From NCBI GenBank assembly GCA_045047085.1, contig JASFYT010000077.1, positions 35,758 through 99,757 of the forward strand: a stretch of DNA of 64,000 bases. Reading direction: 5' to 3'. This DNA comes from GCA-2401155 sp045047085 (lineage in GTDB: Bacteria; Pseudomonadota; Alphaproteobacteria; Rhizobiales; Rhizobiaceae). The translations under genes and the position numbers were made by a program. The notes beneath the pieces are model-generated. The model had not been told where the DNA came from. It did not search any database and saw only the letters and a list, made by a program, of their open reading frames with translations. Positions 9,484-18,171 of the stretch are shown here, piece by piece (within the stretch, counting starts at the first letter, position 1; each line of letters begins with the position of its first letter).

Positions 9484-10596
9484 TCAGGCGATGGTTTTTT
9501 TCAGTCGCATAACACGTGCGTAAGAGGCTTTAATCTGAGCTTTGCTCAATCGGCCATCCTTTACTGCGCGTACAATCCACTGGATGACATGGATCGGAAG
9601 ATCCTCATCATATTTCAAAGAATTGGACATCAGCAGTAAATCATTGCCCGCTTGAAGAGAGCGGATGCAAGCATCTTCAAGGCTGAAGGATTTGCGTATC
9701 GCACCCATGTCCAGATCATCAGTCAGGATCACACCATTATAGCGCAATTTCTTGCGCAACAAGCCAGTCAGGGCCTTTTTGGAGAAAGTAATCGGCAGCT
9801 TCCCATTGGAAAAATTCTTGTGATAAAGATGTCCACTCATAATCAATGGCGCCTGAGCAGCCATGTTTTGGAAAGGAACCAGTTCTTCCTTGCCCCATGT
9901 TTTGGTGATATCGACAAACCCATCATGACTATCACCGCGCGAGGTGCCATGGCCCGGAAAATGTTTCAGCGAGCAGGCAACTTTTGCCGATGACATGCCC
10001 GATACGAAGGCGCTGGCGAAAGATGTGATACGATCAGCATCTGTTCCAAAACTCCTGCCATATCTGCCGATCACTGGGTTCTTGGGATCATGCACATCAA
10101 CTGATGGTGCCAGATTGAGATTGAAACCGGCAGCGCGCAACTCGCGCCCGGCAGTTGCATAAAGCGTTTTGGCTTTCGCTACACTAATATTGCCGGCGAC
10201 CCAGCGGGCTTCCGGAATTTTTGTGAAGCCGAATTTTTTGGAGAGACGCTGGACCTTGCCGCCTTCCTGATCCACTGCTGTGAGGGTCTGACGATCAGCG
10301 TTCAAAAAGCCACGGGTCATTCCGGTAACAAGTTTTCGCGACTTGAAATTATGCCGCAATAATACAACACCGCCAGCACGTCCTTTTGCTATATGGGCGG
10401 TGAGCGCTTTGGTCGATTTGTTGCTGCCTGAATTTCCCGGCAGGCCAATCAGAGTTAGTTGACCAGCCATTTCTGCAATACCTGCTGCATGTACTGGTGT
10501 AGTGCGCAATATTGCTGGTGCAAACAGCCCGACACCAGCGCCGGCAACGAAATGACGACGGCTGATATTGGAACTAGGTTTACTAGAATTGCTCAT
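9484..10596 (-). CDS. Tat-exported glycoside hydrolase family 3, NagZ-like beta-N-acetylhexosaminidase
   Basis: The 370-residue protein is a single-domain GH3 enzyme. Motifs of the NagZ group are present: DQEGGKVQR (109-117), KHFPGHG (211-217), the loop DSH (222-224) that supplies the catalytic His, and the nucleophile region LTDDLDMGA (about 291-299). NagZ removes GlcNAc from muropeptides. Classical NagZ is cytosolic, but here the N-terminus carries a twin-arginine signal, SRRHFV at 12-17 followed by a hydrophobic stretch and an Ala-x-Ala-like site near residue 38. A periplasmic location is therefore predicted. It is not in an operon with the his genes, being separated by 73 bp. Confidence 0.85.
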   Translation of the reverse strand: MSNSSKPSSNISRRHFVAGAGVGLFAPAILRTTPVHAAGIAEMAGQLTLIGLPGNSGSNKSTKALTAHIAKGRAGGVVLLRHNFKSRKLVTGMTRGFLNADRQTLTAVDQEGGKVQRLSKKFGFTKIPEARWVAGNISVAKAKTLYATAGRELRAAGFNLNLAPSVDVHDPKNPVIGRYGRSFGTDADRITSFASAFVSGMSSAKVACSLKHFPGHGTSRGDSHDGFVDITKTWGKEELVPFQNMAAQAPLIMSGHLYHKNFSNGKLPITFSKKALTGLLRKKLRYNGVILTDDLDMGAIRKSFSLEDACIRSLQAGNDLLLMSNSLKYDEDLPIHVIQWIVRAVKDGRLSKAQIKASYARVMRLKKTIA

Positions 10597-10669
10597 AAAA
10601 AACTCCGGTTTTAAAACTTGATTCGTCTTGTTCTACAATAAAAATTTCTGCCATGCTAATGAATGGCGA

Positions 10670-11374
10670 CTACTTTAGAATGCCAGCTATACCGTTGCAA
10701 AGTGTCTCTTTAATGGCTTTGTCAGTCTGGTTCCAATCGGCTTTTTTGGAAGCCATCAATACGGCCTGACTTTTCAAGATGATGCCGTCACTCAAAATTT
10801 TCAGTTGATTTGCCCTCAACGTCGTGCCGGTGGAGGTGATATCGATGATGATATCAGCACTACCAGAGGCTGGTGCACCTTCTGTTGCGCCAAGGCTTTC
10901 GACAATCCGGTATGCAGTGATGCCATGATCTGCAAAGAAGTTCTGGGTCAGGTGCCAGTATTTTGTGGCGATGCGAATCCGTCTGCCGTGACGGGCGCGA
11001 AACTCCGCCGCCACATCATCAAGATCAGCCACATTGGACACATCGACCCAAGCTTCGGGAACAGCAATCACAACCTCCGCATGACCAAATTGCAGCGGCA
11101 CACAAAAATCTACATAGAGTTCCGCATCTGCAATGGATTCACGAGCCAAATCTTCGCCGGTAATACCCATCTGGACATTGCCAGCAATCAATTCACGGGC
11201 AATTTCCGACGCTGAGAGGAATGCGATTTCCACTTCACCGGGTGTATTTTTCAATCGCCCGTAATAGCTGCGTGCATCGTCGGGTAATTCAACAGAAAAC
11301 CCAGCTTCGTTGAATATCTCAATGGAGCGTTCTTTAAGTCGGCCTTTTGAGGGAATGGCGATTGTAAAACTCAT
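10670..11374 (-). CDS. hisG: ATP phosphoribosyltransferase catalytic subunit HisG, short form
   Basis: This 234-residue enzyme starts histidine biosynthesis by joining ATP and PRPP. It is the short form, lacking the C-terminal ACT-like regulatory domain, and therefore needs HisZ. N-terminal IAIPSKGRLKE, MGITGEDLA and the PRPP-binding region ending in DIIIDITSTGTTL (about 173-185) are visible. Its ATG overlaps the hisZ stop by four bases, giving a fixed ratio of subunits. It is the last gene of hisS-hisZ-hisG. Confidence 0.96.
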   Translation of the reverse strand: MSFTIAIPSKGRLKERSIEIFNEAGFSVELPDDARSYYGRLKNTPGEVEIAFLSASEIARELIAGNVQMGITGEDLARESIADAELYVDFCVPLQFGHAEVVIAVPEAWVDVSNVADLDDVAAEFRARHGRRIRIATKYWHLTQNFFADHGITAYRIVESLGATEGAPASGSADIIIDITSTGTTLRANQLKILSDGIILKSQAVLMASKKADWNQTDKAIKETLCNGIAGILK

Positions 11375-12483
11375 GACACCACCTGCTCAAGACGATCCAT
11401 CCAGATCGAAAAGCCAACCGCTGGAACAGTACTTTCCGCACCAAGAATAGACATTAAATGATCGTAACGTCCGCCGCCCACAAGAGGCCGTTTGCCGTCA
11501 TTCGCATAAATTTCAAATACCTGTCCGGTGTAATAATCGAGCCGTCTGCCAAAGGAAGCCTGATAATGAATGGAGCAATTATCCATGCCACTTGATTGAA
11601 TGCCTTCAAAGCGTGACTTCAGATTTTTGAGGCTTGGACCGAGGGAAAGACTGTTCGCGGCCTCGAAATCGTTCATAATTTTTGCTGCGTCCTCAATCGG
11701 CGCATCAATCGCAAGGAATTGTTCCAGTGCGGTTCTCTTCTCATCGGAAAGCGTAGCGGAAGTCAGTTCAACCTTGTCCATCAACCGTGAAGCAATTGCA
11801 CGCGGCGTACGTCCGGCAGAAAGCGGCAGGCCGGATGCCCGCATTTTATTGGTGATCCAGCCGGTTACCGCCTGTGCGTCATCGGAATTAATATGCTCCA
11901 CCAGATCAGCAGGCAAATCTTCGTAAGGGTTGCTGCTCTCGCCTGACAACCTTGTAAGGCTCTGGTTTAGGCGAGCGGTATCGCCAAACTCGCGGCCCAG
12001 TTTTTCCCGCCATGCTTTGGGCAGGCCAAGGGCCAAGAGCAGTGCCTTAAAAATTGCCTGATCACCAAGCAGGATGGTAATGGCACCAACGCCAAGCTTG
12101 CGCAAAATAGTTTCTGCATCAAGCAGGCTGGCAATATCTGCCTCCACCCGGTTCTCATTGCCCAGGTCTTCAATGCCGGCCTGATCAAATTCGTGCGGTT
12201 CACCCTCGCGCTGGCGAAAGACAGTCCCCACATAACCATAGCGCACCGGAAGCTGGCCTGATGCCAGATGGTGCAGACATACAGGGACAGTAAACTCCGG
12301 TCGCAAGCAAAGACTGGTACTGGTTTGGTCACTGGTTAAAAACATCAAGCGACGAAAATCCTCACCCGCGGTTTCCAAATAAGGGTCAGCAGGTTGCAGC
12401 AATCCGATCTCTGCATTGACGCAATCATTGGCTTCAAAAAAAGTATGAAGCTGATCAGCAAATTTGCTCGCTACCTGAACCAT
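11371..12483 (-). CDS. hisZ: ATP phosphoribosyltransferase regulatory subunit HisZ
   Basis: The 370-residue protein is a HisRS-like paralogue without aminoacylation activity that activates and regulates short HisG. The class II synthetase-like core is seen in LRPEFTVPVCLHH, RYGYVGTVFRQREGEPHEFDQAGIEDLG (motif 2-like) and RRLDYYTGQVFEIY. It lacks the C-terminal anticodon-binding domain seen in HisS. It is three bases after the hisS stop and overlaps hisG. Its position between the true synthetase and the HisG subunit makes the assignment secure. Confidence 0.93.
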   Translation of the reverse strand: MVQVASKFADQLHTFFEANDCVNAEIGLLQPADPYLETAGEDFRRLMFLTSDQTSTSLCLRPEFTVPVCLHHLASGQLPVRYGYVGTVFRQREGEPHEFDQAGIEDLGNENRVEADIASLLDAETILRKLGVGAITILLGDQAIFKALLLALGLPKAWREKLGREFGDTARLNQSLTRLSGESSNPYEDLPADLVEHINSDDAQAVTGWITNKMRASGLPLSAGRTPRAIASRLMDKVELTSATLSDEKRTALEQFLAIDAPIEDAAKIMNDFEAANSLSLGPSLKNLKSRFEGIQSSGMDNCSIHYQASFGRRLDYYTGQVFEIYANDGKRPLVGGGRYDHLMSILGAESTVPAVGFSIWMDRLEQVVS

Positions 12484-12486
12484 AAT

Positions 12487-14001
12487 TTAACCGGCAGCCT
12501 TTGCCGCCACACGATCAGCAGCTTGTTCTTCCAAAATACGTTTCACCTCGGAAACAAGATCACTTTCCTTGGCGGTAATCTGCGCCGGGCGTGTTTCGCG
12601 CCATGTAACGTTATCTTCAATCTCGGCTGAAAGGCGCTTGCCCTCAATCAAATCCTTAATTTGAATTTCGCCATTATCGCGTTCATCAGATCCCTGAATA
12701 ATAGCAATCGGCGTACCGCGATGATCAGCATATTTCAGTTGGTTGCCAAATTTCTTCGGATTGCCTTGATACATTTCGGCGCGAATACCGGCTTCGCGTA
12801 ATTTTTGAACCATACCCTGATAACGCGCCAGCGCATCGGTATCGCGGTCCATCACGCAAACAACGATCGGAGCAATAGCCTCACTGTCTTCAAGTTTCCC
12901 GAGGTTTTTAAGCGCTGTCATTAGCCGGGATACGCCAATGGAAAACCCGGTTGCAGGAACTGGTTGCCCCATGAAGCGGGAAACCAAACCATCATAACGC
13001 CCGCCGCCACCGACAGAGCCAAAAACAACTTTCTTGCCTTTTTCGTTGACCACATCGAAGGTGAGTTCTGCCTCGTAAACTGGCCCGGTATAATATTCAA
13101 GTCCGCGTACCACGGACGGGTCAAACACAACGCGGCCCTGATATCCAGCCGCGTCAGTCAAGGTCATTAGTACAGCAGTTTCTTGTGAGGGTTGACCATC
13201 GCCATCAAGTGATTTGATCATCTCACCAATGGCCGCCAGTTTGTCGGCACCAGTTTCTCCCGGCGCAAACAAATAGTTCATGATGACCTCGACTTGTGCA
13301 TCGGCAAGTTCGACACCCTTGGTAACGTCGCCGCTTTCATCTTCACGACCAGCGCCGAGCAGTGCTTTGACGCCTTCGCGACCAAGCCGGTCAAGCTTAT
13401 CCATGGCACGCATCACATCGAGGCGCTTTTCTTCGGCAATTTCGGCAGCTTCCATCACCCCGTCAAGAACCTTGCGGTTGTTGACGCGAATGAGATAATC
13501 GCCGCGCTCAATGCCTAGAGCCTCCATCACATCGGCCATCATCATGCACATTTCAGCATCTGCCTGAACGCCGGGAGCGCCAACGCTATCAGCATCAAAC
13601 TGCATGAATTGACGAAAACGACCCGGTCCGGGTTTCTCATTGCGGAAAACCCAACCTGCACGATAGGTGCGATAAGGAAGTTGGATGTCGTTGTAATTCT
13701 CAGCAACATGGCGGGCTAAAGGCGCTGTCAAATCATAGCGTAGGCTCATCCATTGATCATCATCATCACTAACCGAAAACACACCTTCATTAGGCCTATC
13801 TGTATCCGGTAAAAATTTACCAAGACAGTCCGTATATTCAAACATAGGTGTTTCAACCGGATCAAATCCATAAAGTTCGTAAACTCCGCGAATTTTCTCA
13901 ACCATTGCATCTGTTGCGCGGATATCATTAGCATCGCGGTCGACGAAACCACGCGGTAATCGTGCTCTTAATTTTTGCGGTTTTTTATTCTTGCGAGACA
14001 T
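12487..14001 (-). CDS. hisS: Histidyl-tRNA synthetase HisS, alphaproteobacterial type
   Basis: The 504-residue class II enzyme charges tRNA-His. Motif 2 reads WVFRNEKPGPGRFRQFMQFD (residues 117-136), and the histidine-specific motif is GLEYYTGPVYEAEL. The C-terminal anticodon-binding domain follows with PIVVCVMDRDTD and GTPIAIIQG. The form is longer than the E. coli enzyme. This motif 2 differs from the E. coli type. It belongs to the divergent alphaproteobacterial HisRS group reported to work with a tRNA-His lacking the extra G at position -1. The neighbouring hisZ-hisG genes link it to histidine biosynthesis. Confidence 0.96.
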   Translation of the reverse strand: MSRKNKKPQKLRARLPRGFVDRDANDIRATDAMVEKIRGVYELYGFDPVETPMFEYTDCLGKFLPDTDRPNEGVFSVSDDDDQWMSLRYDLTAPLARHVAENYNDIQLPYRTYRAGWVFRNEKPGPGRFRQFMQFDADSVGAPGVQADAEMCMMMADVMEALGIERGDYLIRVNNRKVLDGVMEAAEIAEEKRLDVMRAMDKLDRLGREGVKALLGAGREDESGDVTKGVELADAQVEVIMNYLFAPGETGADKLAAIGEMIKSLDGDGQPSQETAVLMTLTDAAGYQGRVVFDPSVVRGLEYYTGPVYEAELTFDVVNEKGKKVVFGSVGGGGRYDGLVSRFMGQPVPATGFSIGVSRLMTALKNLGKLEDSEAIAPIVVCVMDRDTDALARYQGMVQKLREAGIRAEMYQGNPKKFGNQLKYADHRGTPIAIIQGSDERDNGEIQIKDLIEGKRLSAEIEDNVTWRETRPAQITAKESDLVSEVKRILEEQAADRVAAKAAG

Positions 14002-14082
14002 GGATAAACTGCCTTTGGTGGCTCTGTTTGGATGTTGCTCCGGTCGTAGCTTATCCGCCTATATATGGCAAGTTTGACGGTT

Positions 14083-14721
14083 CTATTTCGGCCTTACGAA
14101 TTTCGCGCGTTCTGCGTCAATCTTCCCGCGACAGGTGCAACCCTCAATATGGTCGTTGACCATCCCCATCGCCTGCATGAAGGCGTACATGGTGGTTGGG
14201 CCAACGAACGACCAACCACGCTTTTTCAAATCCTTCGACAGGGCCGTGGATAGTGGCGATATTGGGTTCTGGCGTAACCAGTCATAGGTGAGTACATCCG
14301 GGCGATCGTCTTCCGGCGGTTCCCAGCGCCAGAAATATGCACCAACAGACCCTTCCGCCTCGGCCATCTCAATTGCCTTGCGAGCATTGTTGATGGTGGA
14401 TTTGATCTTGCCGCGATGGCGAATGATACCGGCGTTTAGTACCAGTTTCTCGATATCGGCTTCACCCATGGCAGCCACTTTCTCGATATCGAAATCATGA
14501 AACGCATCGCGAAAATTTTCACGTTTGCGCAAAATAGTGATCCACGAAAGTCCGGCCTGAAATCCTTCAAGGCAAACTTTTTCAAACAGCCGCTGATCGC
14601 TATCCACCGGCATGCCCCATTCATCATCATGATAAATCACATATTGTTCATCTTCGCCCGGCCAAAAGCACCGTGTGATGCCACTATCATCTTTAATTAG
14701 CCCGGTTTTTTCTGCACTCAT
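14083..14721 (-). CDS. tag: DNA-3-methyladenine glycosylase I Tag
   Basis: This 212-residue helix-hairpin-helix glycosylase removes 3-methyladenine from alkylated DNA. The family zinc ligands are present: Cys in RCFW near the N-terminus, His in YHDDEWG, and the C-terminal His and Cys in NDHIEGC. The catalytic region FEKVCLEGFQAGLSWITIL and the substrate-pocket segment GWSFVGPTTMYAFMQA are intact. It is monocistronic, on the minus strand, 81 bases downstream of the hisS start. Confidence is high. Confidence 0.95.
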   Translation of the reverse strand: MSAEKTGLIKDDSGITRCFWPGEDEQYVIYHDDEWGMPVDSDQRLFEKVCLEGFQAGLSWITILRKRENFRDAFHDFDIEKVAAMGEADIEKLVLNAGIIRHRGKIKSTINNARKAIEMAEAEGSVGAYFWRWEPPEDDRPDVLTYDWLRQNPISPLSTALSKDLKKRGWSFVGPTTMYAFMQAMGMVNDHIEGCTCRGKIDAERAKFVRPK

Positions 14722-14869
14722 GGGATCCTCGAATCATGATTTCGTAATTAATATGTAACATTGAACAGTCAAGCCAAGCGGGATCAACCAAAATTATGCT
14801 TGTTAAAAAATTTCTCTTCCCCGGCACTTCAATAGCGCTATAAGAATTGCGAGGAAGGATACTGGGTAA

Positions 14870-15661
14870 ATGCGGATTGCAGCAGCCGGACAATGGACTA
14901 ACAATTGGGCCGGAATGTTGGCCAGTAAATTGGCCAGACACTGGATCGTTGTTGCCTGTTGTGTAACACTATTTTCGTTGGTCGCTTTGCCTGGAAATCA
15001 CGCCTATGCCGTTGCCAGAGATGCGGAAGTTATTCGCGGATTTAACCTCACAGTATTCGGTGCTGAGTATGCCCCTTTCGGATTTCAGTCGCGCTACATC
15101 CGGAAGTTTCGAAAGCCCGTACGGTTTTATATCCATAATATGTCGAGGAAAAACCGTACCAAAGCTGCGCGGCGATTTATCCTCAGCCTGAATAGAATTA
15201 TTAAGGGGTTGAAAACCCGGATCGTTTCCTCTCCTGCAAAAGCCAATTTCAATATCTATGTGGTTGACCGCAAAGACTACGTGAATATTGTGCGCACCAA
15301 AATCTATCGCCAGCCCAATGCGACTGCTCCGGGCAAATGTCTGGTGCGGTCGGTTTTTTCAAGAAAGGGCATTAAGCGCTCCGATGCGGCCATTGTTTCC
15401 GATGGCGGCGAGGCGCTTTTTAAGCGCTGCCTGATTGAAGAAATCTTGCAGGGGTTAGGCCCGTTGAACGAAGATAAAAGTCTTTGGCGCAGCGTCTTTA
15501 ATGATGCCTCCAAACAGATTTCCTTCACCAGATTCGACCGGTTGATCCTGAATATGCTCTATGACCCAAGGATTAAAAATGGAACCTCGCTCAAAAAAGT
15601 GCAGGAAATTCTACCGGAAGTATTGCGCTCAGCGAAGAAACAGGTCCGAAAGTACCGTTAG
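14870..15661 (+). CDS. DUF2927 domain protein, secreted
   Basis: The 263-residue protein begins with a charged stretch and a hydrophobic segment (about residues 25-47) ending in an Ala-rich cleavage site, so it is probably periplasmic. The remainder matches the DUF2927 family: CLVRSVFSRKG, EEILQGLGPLNED and NMLYDPRIKNGTS are characteristic. The function of the family is unknown. The Glu pair in the EE-LQGLG segment resembles a metalloprotease-like site, but I do not see a firm zinc motif. AAGGA lies ten bases before the ATG. A second ATG 16 codons in would also leave a signal peptide. The next genes encode L,D-transpeptidases, consistent with an envelope role. Confidence 0.75.
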   Translation: MRIAAAGQWTNNWAGMLASKLARHWIVVACCVTLFSLVALPGNHAYAVARDAEVIRGFNLTVFGAEYAPFGFQSRYIRKFRKPVRFYIHNMSRKNRTKAARRFILSLNRIIKGLKTRIVSSPAKANFNIYVVDRKDYVNIVRTKIYRQPNATAPGKCLVRSVFSRKGIKRSDAAIVSDGGEALFKRCLIEEILQGLGPLNEDKSLWRSVFNDASKQISFTRFDRLILNMLYDPRIKNGTSLKKVQEILPEVLRSAKKQVRKYR

Positions 15662-15835
15662 GTAACGAACTGTTTACCATCTCCGGAAACCCTTTGATTA
15701 CTACGATTACATCAAATTTTATTCAAAATGCATTGATTCATAATTCGGTTGTGACTTTGGAACATATACTGATCCAAATATTCCGTGTAATATGCGGGAA
15801 TTAGTGTTTGTTGACGATTAGTTAGAGAGTACGTC

Positions 15836-16774
15836 ATGAAAAAATTTGTAACCATTATTGCCAGCCTTATTGTGCTAATTGCTGGAAGTCTTTCCTTTTC
15901 CCACGCAGGCTCGCGTTATTCGTCTCAGCCCCCCTCAGTGTTATCACCCAATCTGACCGCCCCGTGGGTTTTGCAATTGGAAAAGCGACCACGTGCGCAT
16001 TCCAGAAGAACAGCGATACTTTCAAAGCCTGTTAAAAAACCGCGTCGTAAAGCAACCAGAATTCAAACGCGTAAAGTTAAGGCACGCAAACTGCGTCGTA
16101 ATACTCGTATCGCCAGTCGTGCCAGTACCGCCCGTCGCGCCAGTCTGGGGCAGGTCAGCAAAAAACATCGCATTCGACCGCTCACCAAACGAAATCCACG
16201 TTCTAAGCAACGTGCCTTAAAACAAGGGGTATTTAAGCGGCGCACGATAGCAAATCCACGTAAAGTTGTGCGTTTGCGCAAAAAACCTCCGTCACCAAAA
16301 TCGCGCGGAAAAAAATTCAATCCGGAACTGTTGCCACAGCTGGTAAACTACTCCGGGGGCCAAAAAGCTGGAACACTGATCGTTGATACACAGACCCGTT
16401 TTCTCTTTCTTGTCATGAAAGACGGTAGCGCACGTCGTTATGGGATCGGTGTTGGAAAGCCCGGTTTCGAATGGTCTGGAAAGCACAAGGTTTCCCGCAA
16501 AGCCGAGTGGCCCACATGGACCCCGCCGAAAGAAATGATCAAGCGTGAGGCTGCAAAAGGTCACTACATTCCAGATTTTATGGAAGGCGGACCAAAAAAT
16601 CCTCTCGGTGCCAGAGCCCTATATCTTGGCAGCACACTTTATCGCATCCACGGCACCAACCAGCCATGGAGCATTGGCAAGGCCGTTTCATCAGGATGCA
16701 TTCGTATGCGAAATGAAGATGTGATGGACCTTTATGAGCGCGTCAAAGTGGGCGCGCAGGTTGTCGTAATCTAA
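15836..16774 (+). CDS. L,D-transpeptidase (YkuD) with long basic linker
   Basis: The 312-residue protein has a signal peptide (about residues 1-24). A strongly basic Arg/Lys-rich region follows (about 50-160), then a YkuD catalytic domain (about 178-312). The catalytic motif is intact, with HGT at 272-274 and SSGCIRM at 285-291, Cys288 being the nucleophile. Such enzymes form 3-3 peptidoglycan cross-links or attach proteins to peptidoglycan in the periplasm. The basic linker is unusual and could bind anionic envelope polymers; that is inference. A close paralogue follows at 17033. Confidence 0.9.
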   Translation: MKKFVTIIASLIVLIAGSLSFSHAGSRYSSQPPSVLSPNLTAPWVLQLEKRPRAHSRRTAILSKPVKKPRRKATRIQTRKVKARKLRRNTRIASRASTARRASLGQVSKKHRIRPLTKRNPRSKQRALKQGVFKRRTIANPRKVVRLRKKPPSPKSRGKKFNPELLPQLVNYSGGQKAGTLIVDTQTRFLFLVMKDGSARRYGIGVGKPGFEWSGKHKVSRKAEWPTWTPPKEMIKREAAKGHYIPDFMEGGPKNPLGARALYLGSTLYRIHGTNQPWSIGKAVSSGCIRMRNEDVMDLYERVKVGAQVVVI

Positions 16775-16801
16775 AGTCAAAACTAAGTAGTAAAAGATTT
16801 T

Positions 16802-16838
16802 CAGCGGATTTCGGAAATGGAGTCCGCTGTTTTGTTTG
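16802..16838 (+). terminator. Rho-independent terminator after the first L,D-transpeptidase
   Basis: CAGCGGA (16802-16808) pairs with TCCGCTG (16823-16829) and is followed at once by TTTTGTTT. The hairpin begins 28 bases after the stop codon of the upstream gene, so the two L,D-transpeptidase genes are probably transcribed separately. Confidence 0.7.
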
Positions 16839-17032
16839 AGGGTCAAAAGAGTTAAGAGATTTGGTAAACAAAAATGTCACACCTCACAACAATGTGCGTG
16901 GAGCAGAAGCGTAATTGCTTGAGATGTCCTGATGTAATTTGTTAGACAATTAATCAAGCGGAGTATTGATGTGGAGTTTATTATCAATTCCGTTCAAAGG
17001 GGTTTGAAAAAAACTAGATACGGATTCGGGAA

Positions 17033-17734
17033 ATGATTTCAAAAATTGTGGCAATTTTTGCGCTGGTTGCAGGCGTATTTATTACAAATAGTATTGCAGT
17101 CGTATCTGATGCGGCAGCTGAGCGAGTATACAATCACACGGAAATGCGTTGGGTAAATCTTGACCCAAATCGACGCAAATACTCAAAAAGGGCAGCGCCA
17201 AGGAAATTCAACCGGCGCAATGTCAGTATTCGTACCAAGGAAAAACCGGGTACCATTATCATCCATACCGATGAAAAATTCCTGTATTATGTAACCGGTA
17301 AAAACCGGGCTATTCGATATGGTGTCGGTGTTGGGCGTGAAGGCTTCGGCTGGAATGGTCGCGTGAAAGTTAAGCGTAAAGTTGAGTGGCCAACATGGAC
17401 CCCGCCGAGAGAAATGATTATCCGCGAAGCAAAAAAAGGCCATCATTTGCCAGCCAGCATGAAGGGTGGCATTGAAAACCCTCTTGGAGCGCGCGCTCTT
17501 TATCTGTTCAAGGGAAATCGCGATACTCTGTACCGCATTCACGGCACCAATCAACCTTGGTCCATTGGGCTTAACCTCTCATCCGGCTGTATCCGCATGG
17601 TCAATAAGGATGTGGAACATCTTTATAAACAGGCAAAACTTGGCACCAATGTTGTAGTGATTGGTCCAGGGCAGGATGCGTCAAAATACTTCACACCATC
17701 CGTAAACCCGTTGGCTGCCTTGTTTGGTAACTAG
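17033..17734 (+). CDS. L,D-transpeptidase (YkuD), shorter paralogue
   Basis: This 233-residue paralogue of the upstream enzyme has a signal peptide (about residues 1-29), a short basic region (about 46-70) and a YkuD domain. HGT is at 170-172 and SSGCIRM at 183-189, with Cys186 as nucleophile. It shares long near-identical stretches with its neighbour, such as EWPTWTPP, NPLGARALYL and RIHGTNQPWSIG, showing tandem duplication. It lacks the roughly 100-residue Arg/Lys linker of the first copy. It has its own upstream region of 258 bp. Confidence 0.9.
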   Translation: MISKIVAIFALVAGVFITNSIAVVSDAAAERVYNHTEMRWVNLDPNRRKYSKRAAPRKFNRRNVSIRTKEKPGTIIIHTDEKFLYYVTGKNRAIRYGVGVGREGFGWNGRVKVKRKVEWPTWTPPREMIIREAKKGHHLPASMKGGIENPLGARALYLFKGNRDTLYRIHGTNQPWSIGLNLSSGCIRMVNKDVEHLYKQAKLGTNVVVIGPGQDASKYFTPSVNPLAALFGN

Positions 17735-17785
17735 CAGGTCTTTTGAAAATTTAGCCTGAAGGTACTTTGGCCGGAGGGCATTTTC

Positions 17786-18169
17786 ATGAAAGAAACAACA
17801 CTCCCTGAGACAGCGGACGCGAAATCGCCCGCTGGTGCTGATATACGGTTCATCATGGACGGAACCACAGGCAATATGATCCATGCTTGCGTCCCTCCCC
17901 ACCAAGTCAACCGCGCTACAATCCACGGCACAGTCAGTGAATTCTGGTATGTGCTTGAGGGACATGGAGAGATTTGGAGAAGGGACTGCACATCCGAAAA
18001 AGTCACAGAACTCTTGGCCGGAACTTCCATCGATATACCCGTGGGGACAGCGTTTCAATATCGAAACGTAGCGGAGTACGAATTGAAATTTATTTGTATA
18101 TCCATGCCGCCATGGCCCGGTGACGATGAAGCAAGTCCTGTTGAAGGTAAATGGGAGCCTACTTATTAG
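17786..18169 (+). CDS. Cupin domain protein
   Basis: The 127-residue protein is a small single-domain cupin. The pattern VNRATIHGTVSEFWYVLEGHGEIW followed by SIDIPVGTAFQYRN fits the two conserved cupin motifs. The first motif has one His and a Glu, so metal binding is possible but not certain. The reaction is unknown. It is transcribed toward glcF, and the two stop codons are two bases apart within a 10-bp palindrome TTAGGCCTAA. No clear operon partner is visible. Confidence 0.75.
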   Translation: MKETTLPETADAKSPAGADIRFIMDGTTGNMIHACVPPHQVNRATIHGTVSEFWYVLEGHGEIWRRDCTSEKVTELLAGTSIDIPVGTAFQYRNVAEYELKFICISMPPWPGDDEASPVEGKWEPTY

Positions 18170-18171
18170 GC

